Shown here: piece by piece, positions 14,280 to 23,838 of the stretch
How positions within the stretch are numbered: position 1 is the first letter of the stretch
Layout of the letters: the number at the start of each line of letters is the position of its first letter
Assembly: GCF_034298135.1 (NCBI RefSeq)
Contig: NZ_CP139575.1
Coordinates: 1,736,001 to 1,800,000, forward strand
Reading direction: 5' to 3'
Length of the DNA: 64,000 nucleotides
Origin: Lactobacillus acidophilus
GTDB taxonomy: Bacteria; Bacillota; Bacilli; Lactobacillales; Lactobacillaceae
Notes under the pieces: generated by a model
Databases searched by the model: none
The model's input: only the letters and a program-made list of their open reading frames with translations
Told to the model about the DNA's origin: nothing
Program-made: the position numbers and the translations under genes

Positions 14280-15102
14280 GGTTAATTTCAAGCAAAATTG
14301 GACAATGGTCTGCTCTTTTTTCGGTATCAATCATTTCTGAGCGAACCACCTTATTAGCAATCCTATTAGATACAAGCCAATAATCAATTCTCCATCCAGA
14401 GTTGTTTATTTTAGCGGTTTTTACACGTTGAGCCCACCAAGAATATACATCCGTAATATTACCGTGAACTTTTCTAAAAGTGTCTGTAAAACCAGCATTT
14501 AGTAAATTAGTAAACCCAGATCTTTCCTCATCAGTAAAACCGGCAGAATGATGATTATTATTTGGATGCTTCAAATCAATCTCAGTATGAGCACAGTTAT
14601 AATCACCGCTTGCCAAAACTGGCTTGTGTTTATCTAATTCTTGTAAGTATTTAGTATACTTTTGATCCCAAACTTGGCGGTCACTTAATCTCTTCAATCC
14701 ACTACCGGAATTGGGCGTATAAACTTGTGTCACATAAAAGTCATTGAATTCTAGAGTTATAATACGTCCCTCACAATCCATTGGTTCTGGTGCACCAATT
14801 ACCGGATAAGAAACAATCGGGGTTAAATCCTTTTTATATAAATACATAGTCCCCGCATAGCCTTTTCTAGCAGGCTCTTCAGAAGAACGCCAAACATAAT
14901 TATATTCAGGAAATTTTTCTGCTAAAATTTCCTGATGCTTTTTTGTTGGGCCAGTTGCCTTTAATTTTGTTTCTTGAATGGCAATAATATCTGGATTTTT
15001 AGCGTGAATTTTTTCTAATACCTGTCTGGTTTCTTCCGCTCTAGCTGAAGTTCCCGTTAAAGCCGCATTTAAAGAATCAATATTCCATGAAATTAAAATC
15101 AT
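14275..15102 (-). CDS. xth: Exodeoxyribonuclease III (AP endonuclease)
   Basis: This 275-aa enzyme of the exonuclease III/ExoA family cleaves DNA 5' of abasic sites in base excision repair. The motifs run in order: ISWNIDSLNA, IIAIQETKLK (metal-binding Glu), YTPNSGSGL, SGDYNCAHTEID (catalytic Asp and Asn), SGWRIDYWLVS and KRADHCPILLEI (catalytic Asp-His). Length is normal and the protein is cytoplasmic. It is transcribed away from ldhD, separated from it by a 600-base region that contains a candidate small RNA. Confidence 0.93.
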   Translation of the reverse strand: MILISWNIDSLNAALTGTSARAEETRQVLEKIHAKNPDIIAIQETKLKATGPTKKHQEILAEKFPEYNYVWRSSEEPARKGYAGTMYLYKKDLTPIVSYPVIGAPEPMDCEGRIITLEFNDFYVTQVYTPNSGSGLKRLSDRQVWDQKYTKYLQELDKHKPVLASGDYNCAHTEIDLKHPNNNHHSAGFTDEERSGFTNLLNAGFTDTFRKVHGNITDVYSWWAQRVKTAKINNSGWRIDYWLVSNRIANKVVRSEMIDTEKRADHCPILLEINL

Positions 15103-15142
15103 CGTTCTCTTCCCTTCAAGTTCTTTTTTATTAATTATAACT

Positions 15143-15380
15143 AAAAAAGGAAAAGGGCTGATCTAGAAACTTTCTAAATCAGCCCTTTAAGGGAGTTGTG
15201 TTGAATGAGAATAACGAGATTTTTTTACATTAGCCTACTCATCACTAATGTTGTGAAAATAAATAATTAAGGTTAACAAAACGTTCAACGCTAGAGACGA
15301 AGCAGGGGACTTAATTACCTACTTTCACAAAAAGGGGATGGACTTTTCCAATTTTTTAAGCTTAAAGTCGCATAGGGGAC
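15143..15380 (-). ncRNA. Candidate small RNA with three UCCCC motifs
   Basis: On the minus strand a promoter (TTGACA 15409-15414, 16-base spacer, TATCTT 15387-15392) would start an RNA near 15380. It would end at a strong intrinsic terminator (hairpin 15152-15188, then T runs at 15143-15150). The RNA of about 240 bases has no convincing ORF. UCCCC occurs three times, at 15375-15379, 15334-15338 and 15305-15309, between short hairpins (GACTTT/AAAGTC; CATTAG/CTAATG), and CUCCC occurs before the terminator. Such C-rich single-stranded motifs are typical of Firmicute sRNAs such as RsaE/RoxS that pair with ribosome binding sites. This is inferred from sequence only. Confidence 0.55.
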
Positions 15381-15637
15381 GGCTTTAAGATAATACCCAA
15401 TGTATGATTGTCAAAGCCCAAAATAGGATGTATTAATAAGGAATTAGAAGATTTGTTACCTTCTTACAAATCATCTCTATTTGTTGCGTTGTTTTTTGTT
15501 ATGAGTATATATTACATTTTAAATGACAATGTGTCACCATTTATTTACTTGTCTTAATAAATTCTTTATAGTTTTTCATTTGTTTTCAATGATGTTTCAC
15601 GTGCAACTGCTTTTTTAGAAAAATATTGTTTTTGTGT

Positions 15638-15664
15638 TTTGTTGAACAAACGGAAGTGTATAAT
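15638..15664 (+). promoter_or_regulatory. ldhD promoter with palindrome at the -35 position
   Basis: A perfect -10 TATAAT lies at 15659-15664, about 40 bases before the ldhD start. There is no good -35; its place is taken by the palindrome TTTGTTGAACAAA (15638-15650). That arrangement suggests a regulated promoter with a bound factor, whose identity is not readable. Confidence 0.55.
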
Positions 15665-15666
15665 GA

Positions 15667-16719
<1,053 letters not shown>

Positions 16720-16772
16720 AGCCATTACGAAATAGCAAACGTCTAGAAACCTTTTGATTCCTAGATAAAAAT

Positions 16773-16812
16773 AAAGATCGAAATTCAGCTGAATTTCGAT
16801 CTTTTTATTTTT
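16773..16812 (+). terminator. ldhD terminator
   Basis: The arms AAAGATCGAAATTCAG and CTGAATTTCGATCTTT are followed by TTATTTTT, 54 bases after the ldhD stop. Confidence 0.88.
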
Positions 16813-16866
16813 GCTATAATTAACAAAGAATCAAGGAGAAAAATTAAAATATTAAAAAGAATCGGT

Positions 16867-17929
16867 ATGGGAATATTAATTTTGCTTGCTATCCTCCTGA
16901 TAACAATTGGCTGTTACATTGGACATATGCAAGCACATTACTGTCGTATTCCTGATCACAAAAAATTAATTATTGGTAATAATCAAAAAAATGAGTTAAA
17001 ACTACATAAAACATACAAAGCTACAACTTATAACGTAGGCTTTGGTGCATATAATCATAATTTTGATTTTTTATGGATCACGGTGAATTAAAGAATGTCA
17101 AAAAAACACAAGGTCATCGCGGTACTGCCGTTTTAAATTCAACTAATGGAGTTATTCAAACTATGAAAAAACAAAATCCTGATTTTATGTTTCTTCAAGA
17201 AATTGATACCCACTCTACTCGTAGTCATTATGTTAATCAAGTAAAAATGGTTGAAAATCATTTTCAAAATTATGATTATACTTTTGCCAATAACTTTCAT
17301 ACCGCCTTCTTAGCTTGGCCACTATATGACCCCCACGGCAGTGTCCAATCAGGCTTGCTAAGTATGAGCAAATATAAAATGACCTCTGCGATTAGAAGAA
17401 AATATCCCATTACAAGTGCATTTATTTCAAAATTTACCGATTTAGATCGCTGTTTTGTCATCATGCGCTTTCCTATTAACAATGGTAAATACCTTGTAAT
17501 GATCAATAGTCATATGTCTGCTTATAACAAAGGTGGAAAGATGCGTAAAGCACAAATGAAACTTATTTCTAATGTAATGGAAAAAGAATATCTAGCCGGG
17601 AATTATGTTATCGTGGGTGGTGACTTTAATCACGCTCTAGGAAAAGATATGTTAACGCACTTTGACCATCAAGAAAAAATACCGGATTGGGTATCGATCC
17701 TTGATCAGAAATGTTGCCTAAAAATTTTACTATGGTTAAAGCTACTAACCGAGATAAAATTGCTACAGTTCGTTCAACTGACATGAAATATAATCCCAAA
17801 ATTAATTACATGACAATTTGTGATGGTTTTATCGTTTCTAAAAATGTTAAAGCTAAAGCAACCAACATTAACACCGATTATCGCTATGCAGATCACAACC
17901 CTGTCAGACTAGAATTCAGTTTAAAATAA
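16867..17929 (+). pseudogene. Membrane-anchored endonuclease/exonuclease/phosphatase (EEP) family protein, frameshifted
   Basis: An N-terminal membrane segment (GILILLAILLITIGCYIG) precedes an EEP fold: ATTYNVGFGAY, FLQEIDTHS (metal Glu), MINSHMSAYN, VIVGGDFNHAL (catalytic Asp-Asn) and the C-terminal TDYRYADHNPVRLEF (Asp-His). Such proteins are usually phosphodiesterases or phosphatases acting outside the membrane. Two frameshifts break the gene. One is a missing T in a T run near 17065, between HNFDF and MDHGELKN. The other is near 17700, between WVSILDQ and SEMLPKNF. A site AAGGAG at 16834 precedes an ATT codon near 16845, so the original start may also have been altered. Confidence 0.8.
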
Positions 17930-17930
17930 A

Positions 17931-17966
17931 TAAAATCGTTACTACATCAAAGTAACGATTTTTTTA
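17931..17966. terminator. Bidirectional terminator
   Basis: The arms AAATCGTTACT and AGTAACGATTT are flanked by A and T runs. It sits between the convergent EEP pseudogene and the HAD phosphatase gene. Confidence 0.85.
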
Positions 17967-18782
17967 TTCTATTTCTAAATACTTAGCTAAAACTTGCAAA
18001 ACACCATTTTCATTATTTGATGGGGCTTCATATTTAGCTACAGCCTTTGCCTTTTCATTAGCATTAGCCATCGCATAACTATAACCACAGGCTTTAAGCA
18101 TCCCGATATCATTTTCACCATCACCAAAAGCAATCAAATCTTTTTGGGCAATATCATAATACTTAAGCATATCCGCTACACCTTTAGCCTTGTTAATACC
18201 TTTATGAACTAAGTTAATTGTCATATTACCGCTACTAGTTCCGCGGATACAATCACCATATTTTTCATTAAAACGATCCTGAATAATGGTAGCCAGCTCA
18301 TCATCAGCAGTTAGACAAACTTTTAAAATAGAATCGCTAGGATTAATATCATTGAATTTATCGATCTCTTTTACTTTACGATAATAAATCCTAATATCAT
18401 CTTTCATTGCTTTGTCCATACTCTTTAAGATATAGCAATGATGCTCCGCACTAACCATAATAATTGCTTCAGGATATTCTGTTTGAATAAAATGCAGTAA
18501 CTTTTGGGCAATATCATAATCTATTGCTGTCTTTTTAATTACTTTACCGTCTGCTTCTAAGATTGCGCCATTTTCAGACACATAATCAATTCCACTGCTA
18601 AATTCCTCAAAATATTCATGTGATCTAATTAATTGATTTCCAGTTGCTGAAATAAAAGGAATGTTGTTTGTCTGTAGCTTTTTTAAAATCTTGCCAAATA
18701 GTTCATGATCAAAAGTTTTATTATCAGTTAAAAAAGTGCCATCCATATCAACAGCAACGGCTTTAAAGAGTATTGTAGTCAT
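17964..18782 (-). CDS. Cof-type HAD phosphatase
   Basis: This cytoplasmic HAD hydrolase (272 aa) belongs to the Cof/YkrA subfamily, which dephosphorylates sugar phosphates, FMN or similar small molecules. Motif I is VDMDGTFL near the N-terminus, motif II is SATGN, the conserved Lys is in INKAKGVA, and motifs III/IV are FGDGENDIGML. The longer frame opens upstream at 18836, but ATG 18782 is preferred because GGAAAGG lies about 9 bases before it. The substrate is unknown. Confidence 0.85.
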   Translation of the reverse strand: MTTILFKAVAVDMDGTFLTDNKTFDHELFGKILKKLQTNNIPFISATGNQLIRSHEYFEEFSSGIDYVSENGAILEADGKVIKKTAIDYDIAQKLLHFIQTEYPEAIIMVSAEHHCYILKSMDKAMKDDIRIYYRKVKEIDKFNDINPSDSILKVCLTADDELATIIQDRFNEKYGDCIRGTSSGNMTINLVHKGINKAKGVADMLKYYDIAQKDLIAFGDGENDIGMLKACGYSYAMANANEKAKAVAKYEAPSNNENGVLQVLAKYLEIE

Positions 18783-18902
18783 ATGTATCAACCTTTCCAA
18801 TACCCTTATCTTACTATGTAAGCGCTTTTTAAGCATTATTTTTCAAACAAAATAAAATTTCTTTCACAGGTAATCATATGTTTCACTTTATGCAATAAAT
18901 TT

Positions 18903-20822
18903 TCATCTATAACTATATGGATATTGAACTTTTTCGGGCACCTTATCCCAGGTTACTGTATGACCTGCACCATGAGAACAAAAGACAGAATTAGGCGTAT
19001 TTTCTAAATCGGAGACTGGATCATAAGCCATTTTTTCAATTATTTTTTGAGTATTATGGCATGGCAAATAACCTTTAACCACGTATTCTAGATTTCCATC
19101 ACCATGAGTATAGCTACGTACTTCAGCTGCATAATCTTGCATTTCACTAACTGGTGCACTTCCAATAATAATCACACGATCACCAATATTTTCTGGATTA
19201 TCAAAATTGCCGTGCATGCGTTGAATATCATTCATCGCACGACCAACTTGATCTTGGCTCACTTCCAAGTGAAAATCATACCAAGGTTCAAGTAACTGCA
19301 ATTTATTTTGACTCTTCAATTCCATTAATCCTTGACGAACTGCACGGTATGTAGCTTCTCTGAAGTCACCACCAACCGAATGTACAATGCTTCCTTTACC
19401 ACTAATAAGTGTAATTTTTAAATCAGTAATTGGCATCCCTGTTAACACGCCAAGATGTTCTTTCGATTTTAATGCAGTCATAATTTGATGTTGCCAATTT
19501 TTAGTTAAAACTTCTAAATTGCACTTATTTTCAAAAACAACACCACTATTTTTTTCACCGGGTTCAAGTAATAAATGTACTTCTGCGTAATGGCGTAGTG
19601 GCTCAAAATGACCTACCGCTTCAATGGAATCAATAATTGTTTCTTTATATAGAATATTCCCCTGATCAAAATCAACTTCTAAGTTGAATCGCTCTTTTAA
19701 AAGCTGTTCTAAAATTTCCAACTGTATCTTACCCATTACCTGAACGTGCATTTCTTGTAGATGTTCTGACCAAGTAACATGCAATTGAGGATTTTCATCT
19801 TCTAAAGTTTTCAAAGCATTTAAACATGCATGTAGATCATCAGGTTCAAAATTAACTCGATAAGTTAACACAGGTTTAAGCGTTGCATTTAATGCATCTG
19901 AAGTATTGAAACCTTCACCCGGGTAAGTCTTAGTCAAGCCTGTCGCCGCAACTATTTCACTGGCACCAATCGAAGCAACCGTTGTAAACTTTTCACCATT
20001 GTAAACACGTAGTTGATTTACCTTTTCATGATTCAGCTCACTTTTTGCCTTTAATTCGCCACCTAAAACTCTTAACCACGTTAGACGTTCACCATTTTTA
20101 TCATGTGTGATTTTAAAACATCTTGCTGCAAAATCTTTACCCAAATCGGTCTCTTTAGTCCACTGATCAAGACTAGTTAAAAATTCTGAAATACCTGTCA
20201 ATTTTAATGCGGAACCAAAATATATCGGGAAAACTTTTCGCTTCTCAATTAAATCTTGAATATCTGTATCTTCAATTCGATTATCATTTAAATATTTCTC
20301 TAATAACTCATCATCACTAGCTGCAATATTTTCATAAAAATTGTCATCAATCTTAGAAAAATCAACGCTATTTTGTGACAAATTAGTTTGAATATCATCT
20401 AAAACCTGGACTTTATTAGCACCCACTGTATCCATCTTATTAACAAAAATAAATACTGGAACATTATGTCTCTTAAGCAAATTCCATAAAGTCTTCGTAT
20501 AATTAGTAACACCATCTGAAGCAGAAATTACTAAAATTGCATAATCTAACACACTGAGAATTTCTTCTGTTTGAAACGCAAAATCAACGTGTCCTGGAGT
20601 ATCTAGTAAAGTAATGTCTGAATTATCCGTCATCAACTTAGCTTCATGCGAAAAAATAGTAATCCCGCGAGCTTTTTCTAGTGCATCTGTATCTAAAAAT
20701 GCATCTCCATTATCAACTCTTCCTAAAGTTCTTATATTGTCAGCCTTATATAGTAAGCCTTCTGAAAGAGTAGTCTTACCCGCATCAACGTGAGCAACTA
20801 TTCCCATTGTTATTTTTTTCAT
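18903..20822 (-). CDS. Tet(M)-like translational GTPase (ribosomal protection family)
   Basis: This 639-aa GTPase has the EF-G-like layout of ribosomal protection proteins. The G motifs are AHVDAGKTT, RGITI, DTPGHVDF and NKMD; domain II and an EF-G domain IV/V region follow (ISGKGSIVHSVGGDF, AEVRSYTHGDG). Family members release tetracycline from the ribosome, but chromosomal homologues of this type occur widely in lactobacilli without mobile flanks and may serve another translation role. Base composition matches the neighbours and no transposon genes are adjacent, so recent acquisition is not supported. Whether it confers resistance cannot be judged from sequence. Confidence 0.82.
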   Translation of the reverse strand: MKKITMGIVAHVDAGKTTLSEGLLYKADNIRTLGRVDNGDAFLDTDALEKARGITIFSHEAKLMTDNSDITLLDTPGHVDFAFQTEEILSVLDYAILVISASDGVTNYTKTLWNLLKRHNVPVFIFVNKMDTVGANKVQVLDDIQTNLSQNSVDFSKIDDNFYENIAASDDELLEKYLNDNRIEDTDIQDLIEKRKVFPIYFGSALKLTGISEFLTSLDQWTKETDLGKDFAARCFKITHDKNGERLTWLRVLGGELKAKSELNHEKVNQLRVYNGEKFTTVASIGASEIVAATGLTKTYPGEGFNTSDALNATLKPVLTYRVNFEPDDLHACLNALKTLEDENPQLHVTWSEHLQEMHVQVMGKIQLEILEQLLKERFNLEVDFDQGNILYKETIIDSIEAVGHFEPLRHYAEVHLLLEPGEKNSGVVFENKCNLEVLTKNWQHQIMTALKSKEHLGVLTGMPITDLKITLISGKGSIVHSVGGDFREATYRAVRQGLMELKSQNKLQLLEPWYDFHLEVSQDQVGRAMNDIQRMHGNFDNPENIGDRVIIIGSAPVSEMQDYAAEVRSYTHGDGNLEYVVKGYLPCHNTQKIIEKMAYDPVSDLENTPNSVFCSHGAGHTVTWDKVPEKVQYPYSYR

Positions 20823-20890
20823 TGATTATTTCACCTTAAAACAAAAAAGTATCTTATCTCAAAGATAAAATACCTACTAAGTTAATTCAA

Positions 20891-21604
20891 TTAATACTTC
20901 TTTTGAAAATTATTTTGCATTAATTTAACAAATTCTGGATAGTTTTCCACTTCAAAAATTGGGTGTAGATGCAAAGTATTTTTACGATGGCGGTGATTAT
21001 ACCAAATACTGTCAAAATTATACTTTTCTGCACCCAAAATATCAGATTGTAGTCCATCGCCAAAAAAGACAGTTTCATCAGGACCGATTTCGGTTCTACT
21101 AAAGAAATAATCAAAAGCATGCGGATTAGGCTTAGAATAATGTGCTTCTTCAGAAGTAACAATCAAGTCAAAATATTTTTTTACACCCGCTAATTCCAGA
21201 CGATGATTTTGCATAAATTTTTCACCGTTACTCAAAACAGTTAATTTATACCCCTGCTTTTTAGCAAACTTCAAAGTATCCTCTACTCCTGGCAATAATT
21301 GATGTGCTTCACCAAAATATGAACGATATTCATCCATCGCCTTATTTCCATCGATTTCAAGATTGAAATGATCTTTAATAAAATCGTGAAAAGTCATTTC
21401 GCTTAACTGCTCATAAGTTAATTCACCTTGTTCAAGTCTGCGCCATAATCCTTGATTGTAAGCATGGTACTGGCGCTGAAGTTCTTGAGATAGTGGCCAA
21501 TGGTGGGCGTTAAAAAGACTGTGCAAAGCAAAATCTTCAGTTGCTGCAAAATCGATAATAGTATCATCAACGTCAAAAATAATTTGTTTATAGCGCAATG
21601 TCAT
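20891..21604 (-). CDS. HAD hydrolase of the YjjG/YfnB type (noncanonical pyrimidine nucleotidase)
   Basis: This 237-aa HAD-superfamily enzyme has motif I IFDVDDTIIDF, an all-helical cap, motif II TVLSNG, a Lys in HYSKPNP, and motif III FFGDGLQSDILGA. The layout matches YjjG/YfnB nucleotidases, which hydrolyse noncanonical pyrimidine nucleoside monophosphates in the cytoplasm. It is transcribed alone on the minus strand, just downstream of the Tet(M)-like gene's promoter region and divergent from trpXYZ. Family placement is good; the substrate is inferred. Confidence 0.83.
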   Translation of the reverse strand: MTLRYKQIIFDVDDTIIDFAATEDFALHSLFNAHHWPLSQELQRQYHAYNQGLWRRLEQGELTYEQLSEMTFHDFIKDHFNLEIDGNKAMDEYRSYFGEAHQLLPGVEDTLKFAKKQGYKLTVLSNGEKFMQNHRLELAGVKKYFDLIVTSEEAHYSKPNPHAFDYFFSRTEIGPDETVFFGDGLQSDILGAEKYNFDSIWYNHRHRKNTLHLHPIFEVENYPEFVKLMQNNFQKKY

Positions 21605-21669
21605 TAGTCCTTTCCTTATTTTCTCGGAAATTAATTATATCAATTTTTTAAATCAAGTGAAAAAATTGA

Positions 21670-21698
21670 TTGACATCTTTTTAATAACTATTTAAAAT
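21670..21698 (+). promoter_or_regulatory. Promoter of the trpXYZ leader transcript
   Basis: Consensus TTGACA (21670-21675), a 17-base spacer and TAAAAT (21693-21698). It is a strong promoter placed about 250 bases before trpX, which leaves a long structured leader. Confidence 0.85.
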
Positions 21699-21737
21699 TG
21701 TGGCAACAAGTAATTTGAATGAAAGGAAGATTTAACC

Positions 21738-21782
21738 ATGTTTAAGAATGTAGTAATCAATCGTTGGCAATTCCAGCACTAG
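21738..21782 (+). CDS. Trp-containing leader peptide (14 codons)
   Basis: A small ORF, MFKNVVINRWQFQH, starts at ATG 21738, with GAAAGGAAG about 8 bases upstream. It contains a single Trp codon at position 10 and ends in TAG 21780-21782. It lies in the leader of a tryptophan transporter operon, 8 bases before a segment (21791-21797) that can pair with the first terminator. A role in sensing tryptophan by ribosome stalling is inferred from this geometry. Translation is not proven. Confidence 0.6.
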   Translation: MFKNVVINRWQFQH

Positions 21783-21861
21783 AGTTGTTTCTGCACGCTT
21801 AATAGCACAGATGCGACTCAGATATTTCGCATCTGTGCTGGTAAATCTTCATGAAAAAAGT
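21783..21861 (+). promoter_or_regulatory. Attenuator/antiterminator region of trpXYZ
   Basis: A 13-bp hairpin has arms AGCACAGATGCGA (21804-21816) and TCGCATCTGTGCT (21827-21839). Just before it, CTGCACG (21791-21797) can pair with CGTGCGG (21883-21889), the 3' arm of the next terminator, with one G-U pair. The hairpin loop and adjacent bases, GATATTTC (21821-21828), can pair with GAAATGTC (21921-21928) of the second terminator. These alternatives would prevent termination. No T-box sequence is present. Confidence 0.6.
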
Positions 21862-21899
21862 AACCCGCACGGATTTAATAAACGTGCGGGTTTTGTTTT
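21862..21899 (+). terminator. First leader terminator before trpX
   Basis: The arms AACCCGCACG and CGTGCGGGTT form 10 pairs around an 11-base loop, followed by TTTTGTTTT. It lies inside the leader, upstream of the structural genes. Confidence 0.8.
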
Positions 21900-21936
21900 G
21901 GACATTTCCCGTAAAAACCGGAAATGTCTTTTTTTG
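21900..21936 (+). terminator. Second leader terminator before trpX
   Basis: The arms GACATTTCC and GGAAATGTC are followed by eight T, only 17 bases before the trpX start. Two terminators in tandem in one leader imply that expression needs both to be overcome. Confidence 0.82.
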
Positions 21937-21952
21937 TTATTAGGAGTAAGTT

Positions 21953-22945
21953 ATGAAAAGATTAATCGGAACAATTATTGGTCTCTTCTTCTTTTTAATT
22001 GCTGCATTTGTTGTAGAAATAAATAAACAAAATACAGCACAAAAAGAGAAAGTGGTAGGTATTTTACAAACCATGTCTCACCCAGCTTTGGATCAAATTC
22101 ATCGCGGAATTATTCGAGGTTTAAAAGATGAAGGATATGAAGAAGGAAAAAACATTAAAATTGATTTTCAAAATGCTCAAGGTGATCAAAGTAATTTAAA
22201 ATCGATGAGCGATCGTTTTAATCAAGAAAATGCCACTGTCACAATTGGAATTGCTACCCCAGCTGTTCAATCCCTGGCCAATCAACCAGGAAATACTCCC
22301 GTAATCATGGGAGCTGTCAGTGATCCAATTGGTGCTCATTTGGTTAATACCATGAGTCACCCCGGTAGAAAAATTACAGGGGTTCAAGACAGACAACCGG
22401 TCGGTGCACAATTAAAACTTTTACAAACAATTTTACCCCAAGCCAAAACAATCGGCGTCATTTATACCTCTAGTGATGACTCATCTGCTTCTGAATACCG
22501 CGAATTCAAAAAGTTAGCTGAAAAAGACGGCTTAACAGTCCGTCCCTATACCATCACTTCTACCAATGATATCGAACAAGTTGCCCAAACGATGGCTGGT
22601 AAAGTTCAAGCAGTGTATGTACCTACTGATAATACTGTAGCTTCAGGTATTGCAACTTTGCTTAAAGCAACAAATGAAGCAAAAATTCCTGTTTTCCCTG
22701 CTGCCGATACTATGGTTAAGTCGGGTGGTCTTGCCACTAGATGCGTCAGCCAATTCGATATGGGGGTTTTAACTGGTAAAATGGCTGGTCAAATTTTAAA
22801 AGGTAAAAATCCTGCAGATACTCCTGTTAGACGAGTTACCAGTTACGAAACCGTAATCAACCAAAAAGCGGCTAATGAATTAAACATTCAAATTCCAGAG
22901 AGTGTAATTAAAGCCGCACAAAAGAAAGGACGGATTATCAAATGA
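21953..22945 (+). CDS. trpX: Tryptophan ABC transporter substrate-binding protein
   Basis: This 330-aa protein belongs to the ABC_sub_bind family (PF04392), which includes the tryptophan-binding TrpX of lactic acid bacteria. Residues 5-21 form a hydrophobic segment with no lipobox Cys, so it is likely held by an uncleaved signal anchor on the outer face of the membrane. The typical GILQTMSHPALDQIHRGI start and the GIATPAVQSL and MGAVSDPIGA segments are present. AGGAG lies 6 bases before the ATG. It is the first gene of an operon, overlapping trpY by four bases. The Trp codon in the leader ORF supports the substrate. Confidence 0.88.
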   Translation: MKRLIGTIIGLFFFLIAAFVVEINKQNTAQKEKVVGILQTMSHPALDQIHRGIIRGLKDEGYEEGKNIKIDFQNAQGDQSNLKSMSDRFNQENATVTIGIATPAVQSLANQPGNTPVIMGAVSDPIGAHLVNTMSHPGRKITGVQDRQPVGAQLKLLQTILPQAKTIGVIYTSSDDSSASEYREFKKLAEKDGLTVRPYTITSTNDIEQVAQTMAGKVQAVYVPTDNTVASGIATLLKATNEAKIPVFPAADTMVKSGGLATRCVSQFDMGVLTGKMAGQILKGKNPADTPVRRVTSYETVINQKAANELNIQIPESVIKAAQKKGRIIK

Positions 22946-23838
22946 GTCTAATTACATCAACTATCGGACAAGGACTTTTATGGGGTATTTTAGCACTCGG
23001 TCTTTTTCTAACCTTTAGAATTTTAAATTTCCCAGATATGACAGTTGAAGGAACATTTCCTTTTGGTGCAGCTATCTGCGTTAGTGCTCTAGTAAACGGC
23101 GTTAACCCTTTAATTGCTACAGCATTATCTTTTTTAGGTGGTATGTTAACTGGGTTAACCACTGGTCTTCTTTATACTAAGGGAAAAATTCCAGTTTTAC
23201 TTGCTGGAATTTTAACGATGACTGGTGTCTACTCAATTAACTTACGCATTTTAGGCAAAGCTAACGTAGGTTTATTAAACAAAGCCACTTTACTTAATGA
23301 ACATTTTTTGGAGAAATTACCAGCAAACTTTCCTACCATTGTTGTTGGCCTAATTTTCGCAATAGTCATTATCTTTTTATTGGCATTATTTCTTAATACT
23401 GACCTTGGTCAGAGTTTTATTGCAACCGGTGATAATGAAAAGATGGCTCGCTCACTTGGAATTAACACCGATAATATGAAGATCTTAGGCTTAATGCTCT
23501 CTAACGGCTTAATTGGTCTTGCCGGTGGACTTTTAGCACAAAATGGTGGGTATGCCGATGTCAACATGGGTATCGGAACCATGGTTATTGGTCTTGCCGC
23601 CATCATCATTGGCGAAGTTGTTTATGGCAACTTAAGTTTGACTGCTCGTTTAATTGCTGTAGTCATTGGTAGTATTATCTATCGCTTAATTTTACTTTTA
23701 GTCCTTCAATTAGGTTTCAGCACCAACGACTTCAAGTTAATTTCTGCAATTATTTTAGCTATCTGTATGATGCTTCCACTATTTGAAAAGAAATTACATA
23801 TGACTAAATTGCTTAAAAAAGGGATTCAAAAACCATGA
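22942..23838 (+). CDS. trpY: Tryptophan ABC transporter permease
   Basis: This 298-aa integral membrane protein of the branched-chain-type permease family (PF02653) has about 8-9 helices. The conserved GLFLTFRILNFPDMTVEG start and the EAA-like loop GDNEKMARSLGINTDNMK are visible. It overlaps trpX (ATGA) and trpZ (ATGA), so it is translationally coupled within a three-gene uptake operon. It forms the channel, probably as a homodimer. Confidence 0.88.
   Translation: MSLITSTIGQGLLWGILALGLFLTFRILNFPDMTVEGTFPFGAAICVSALVNGVNPLIATALSFLGGMLTGLTTGLLYTKGKIPVLLAGILTMTGVYSINLRILGKANVGLLNKATLLNEHFLEKLPANFPTIVVGLIFAIVIIFLLALFLNTDLGQSFIATGDNEKMARSLGINTDNMKILGLMLSNGLIGLAGGLLAQNGGYADVNMGIGTMVIGLAAIIIGEVVYGNLSLTARLIAVVIGSIIYRLILLLVLQLGFSTNDFKLISAIILAICMMLPLFEKKLHMTKLLKKGIQKP

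Noticed and set aside
15143..15420. 6S RNA or tmRNA between xth and ldhD
   Set aside because: There is no long rod with a central bubble, and no tRNA-like ends or tag-coding segment. The UCCCC pattern fits another class.
18903..20822. Acquired tetracycline resistance gene
   Set aside because: Composition matches the neighbours and no mobile genes flank it, so only family membership is claimed.
21700..21953. T-box riboswitch before trpX
   Set aside because: No T-box AGGGTGGNACCGCG-like sequence or specifier loop could be found; the leader has a small ORF and hairpins instead.
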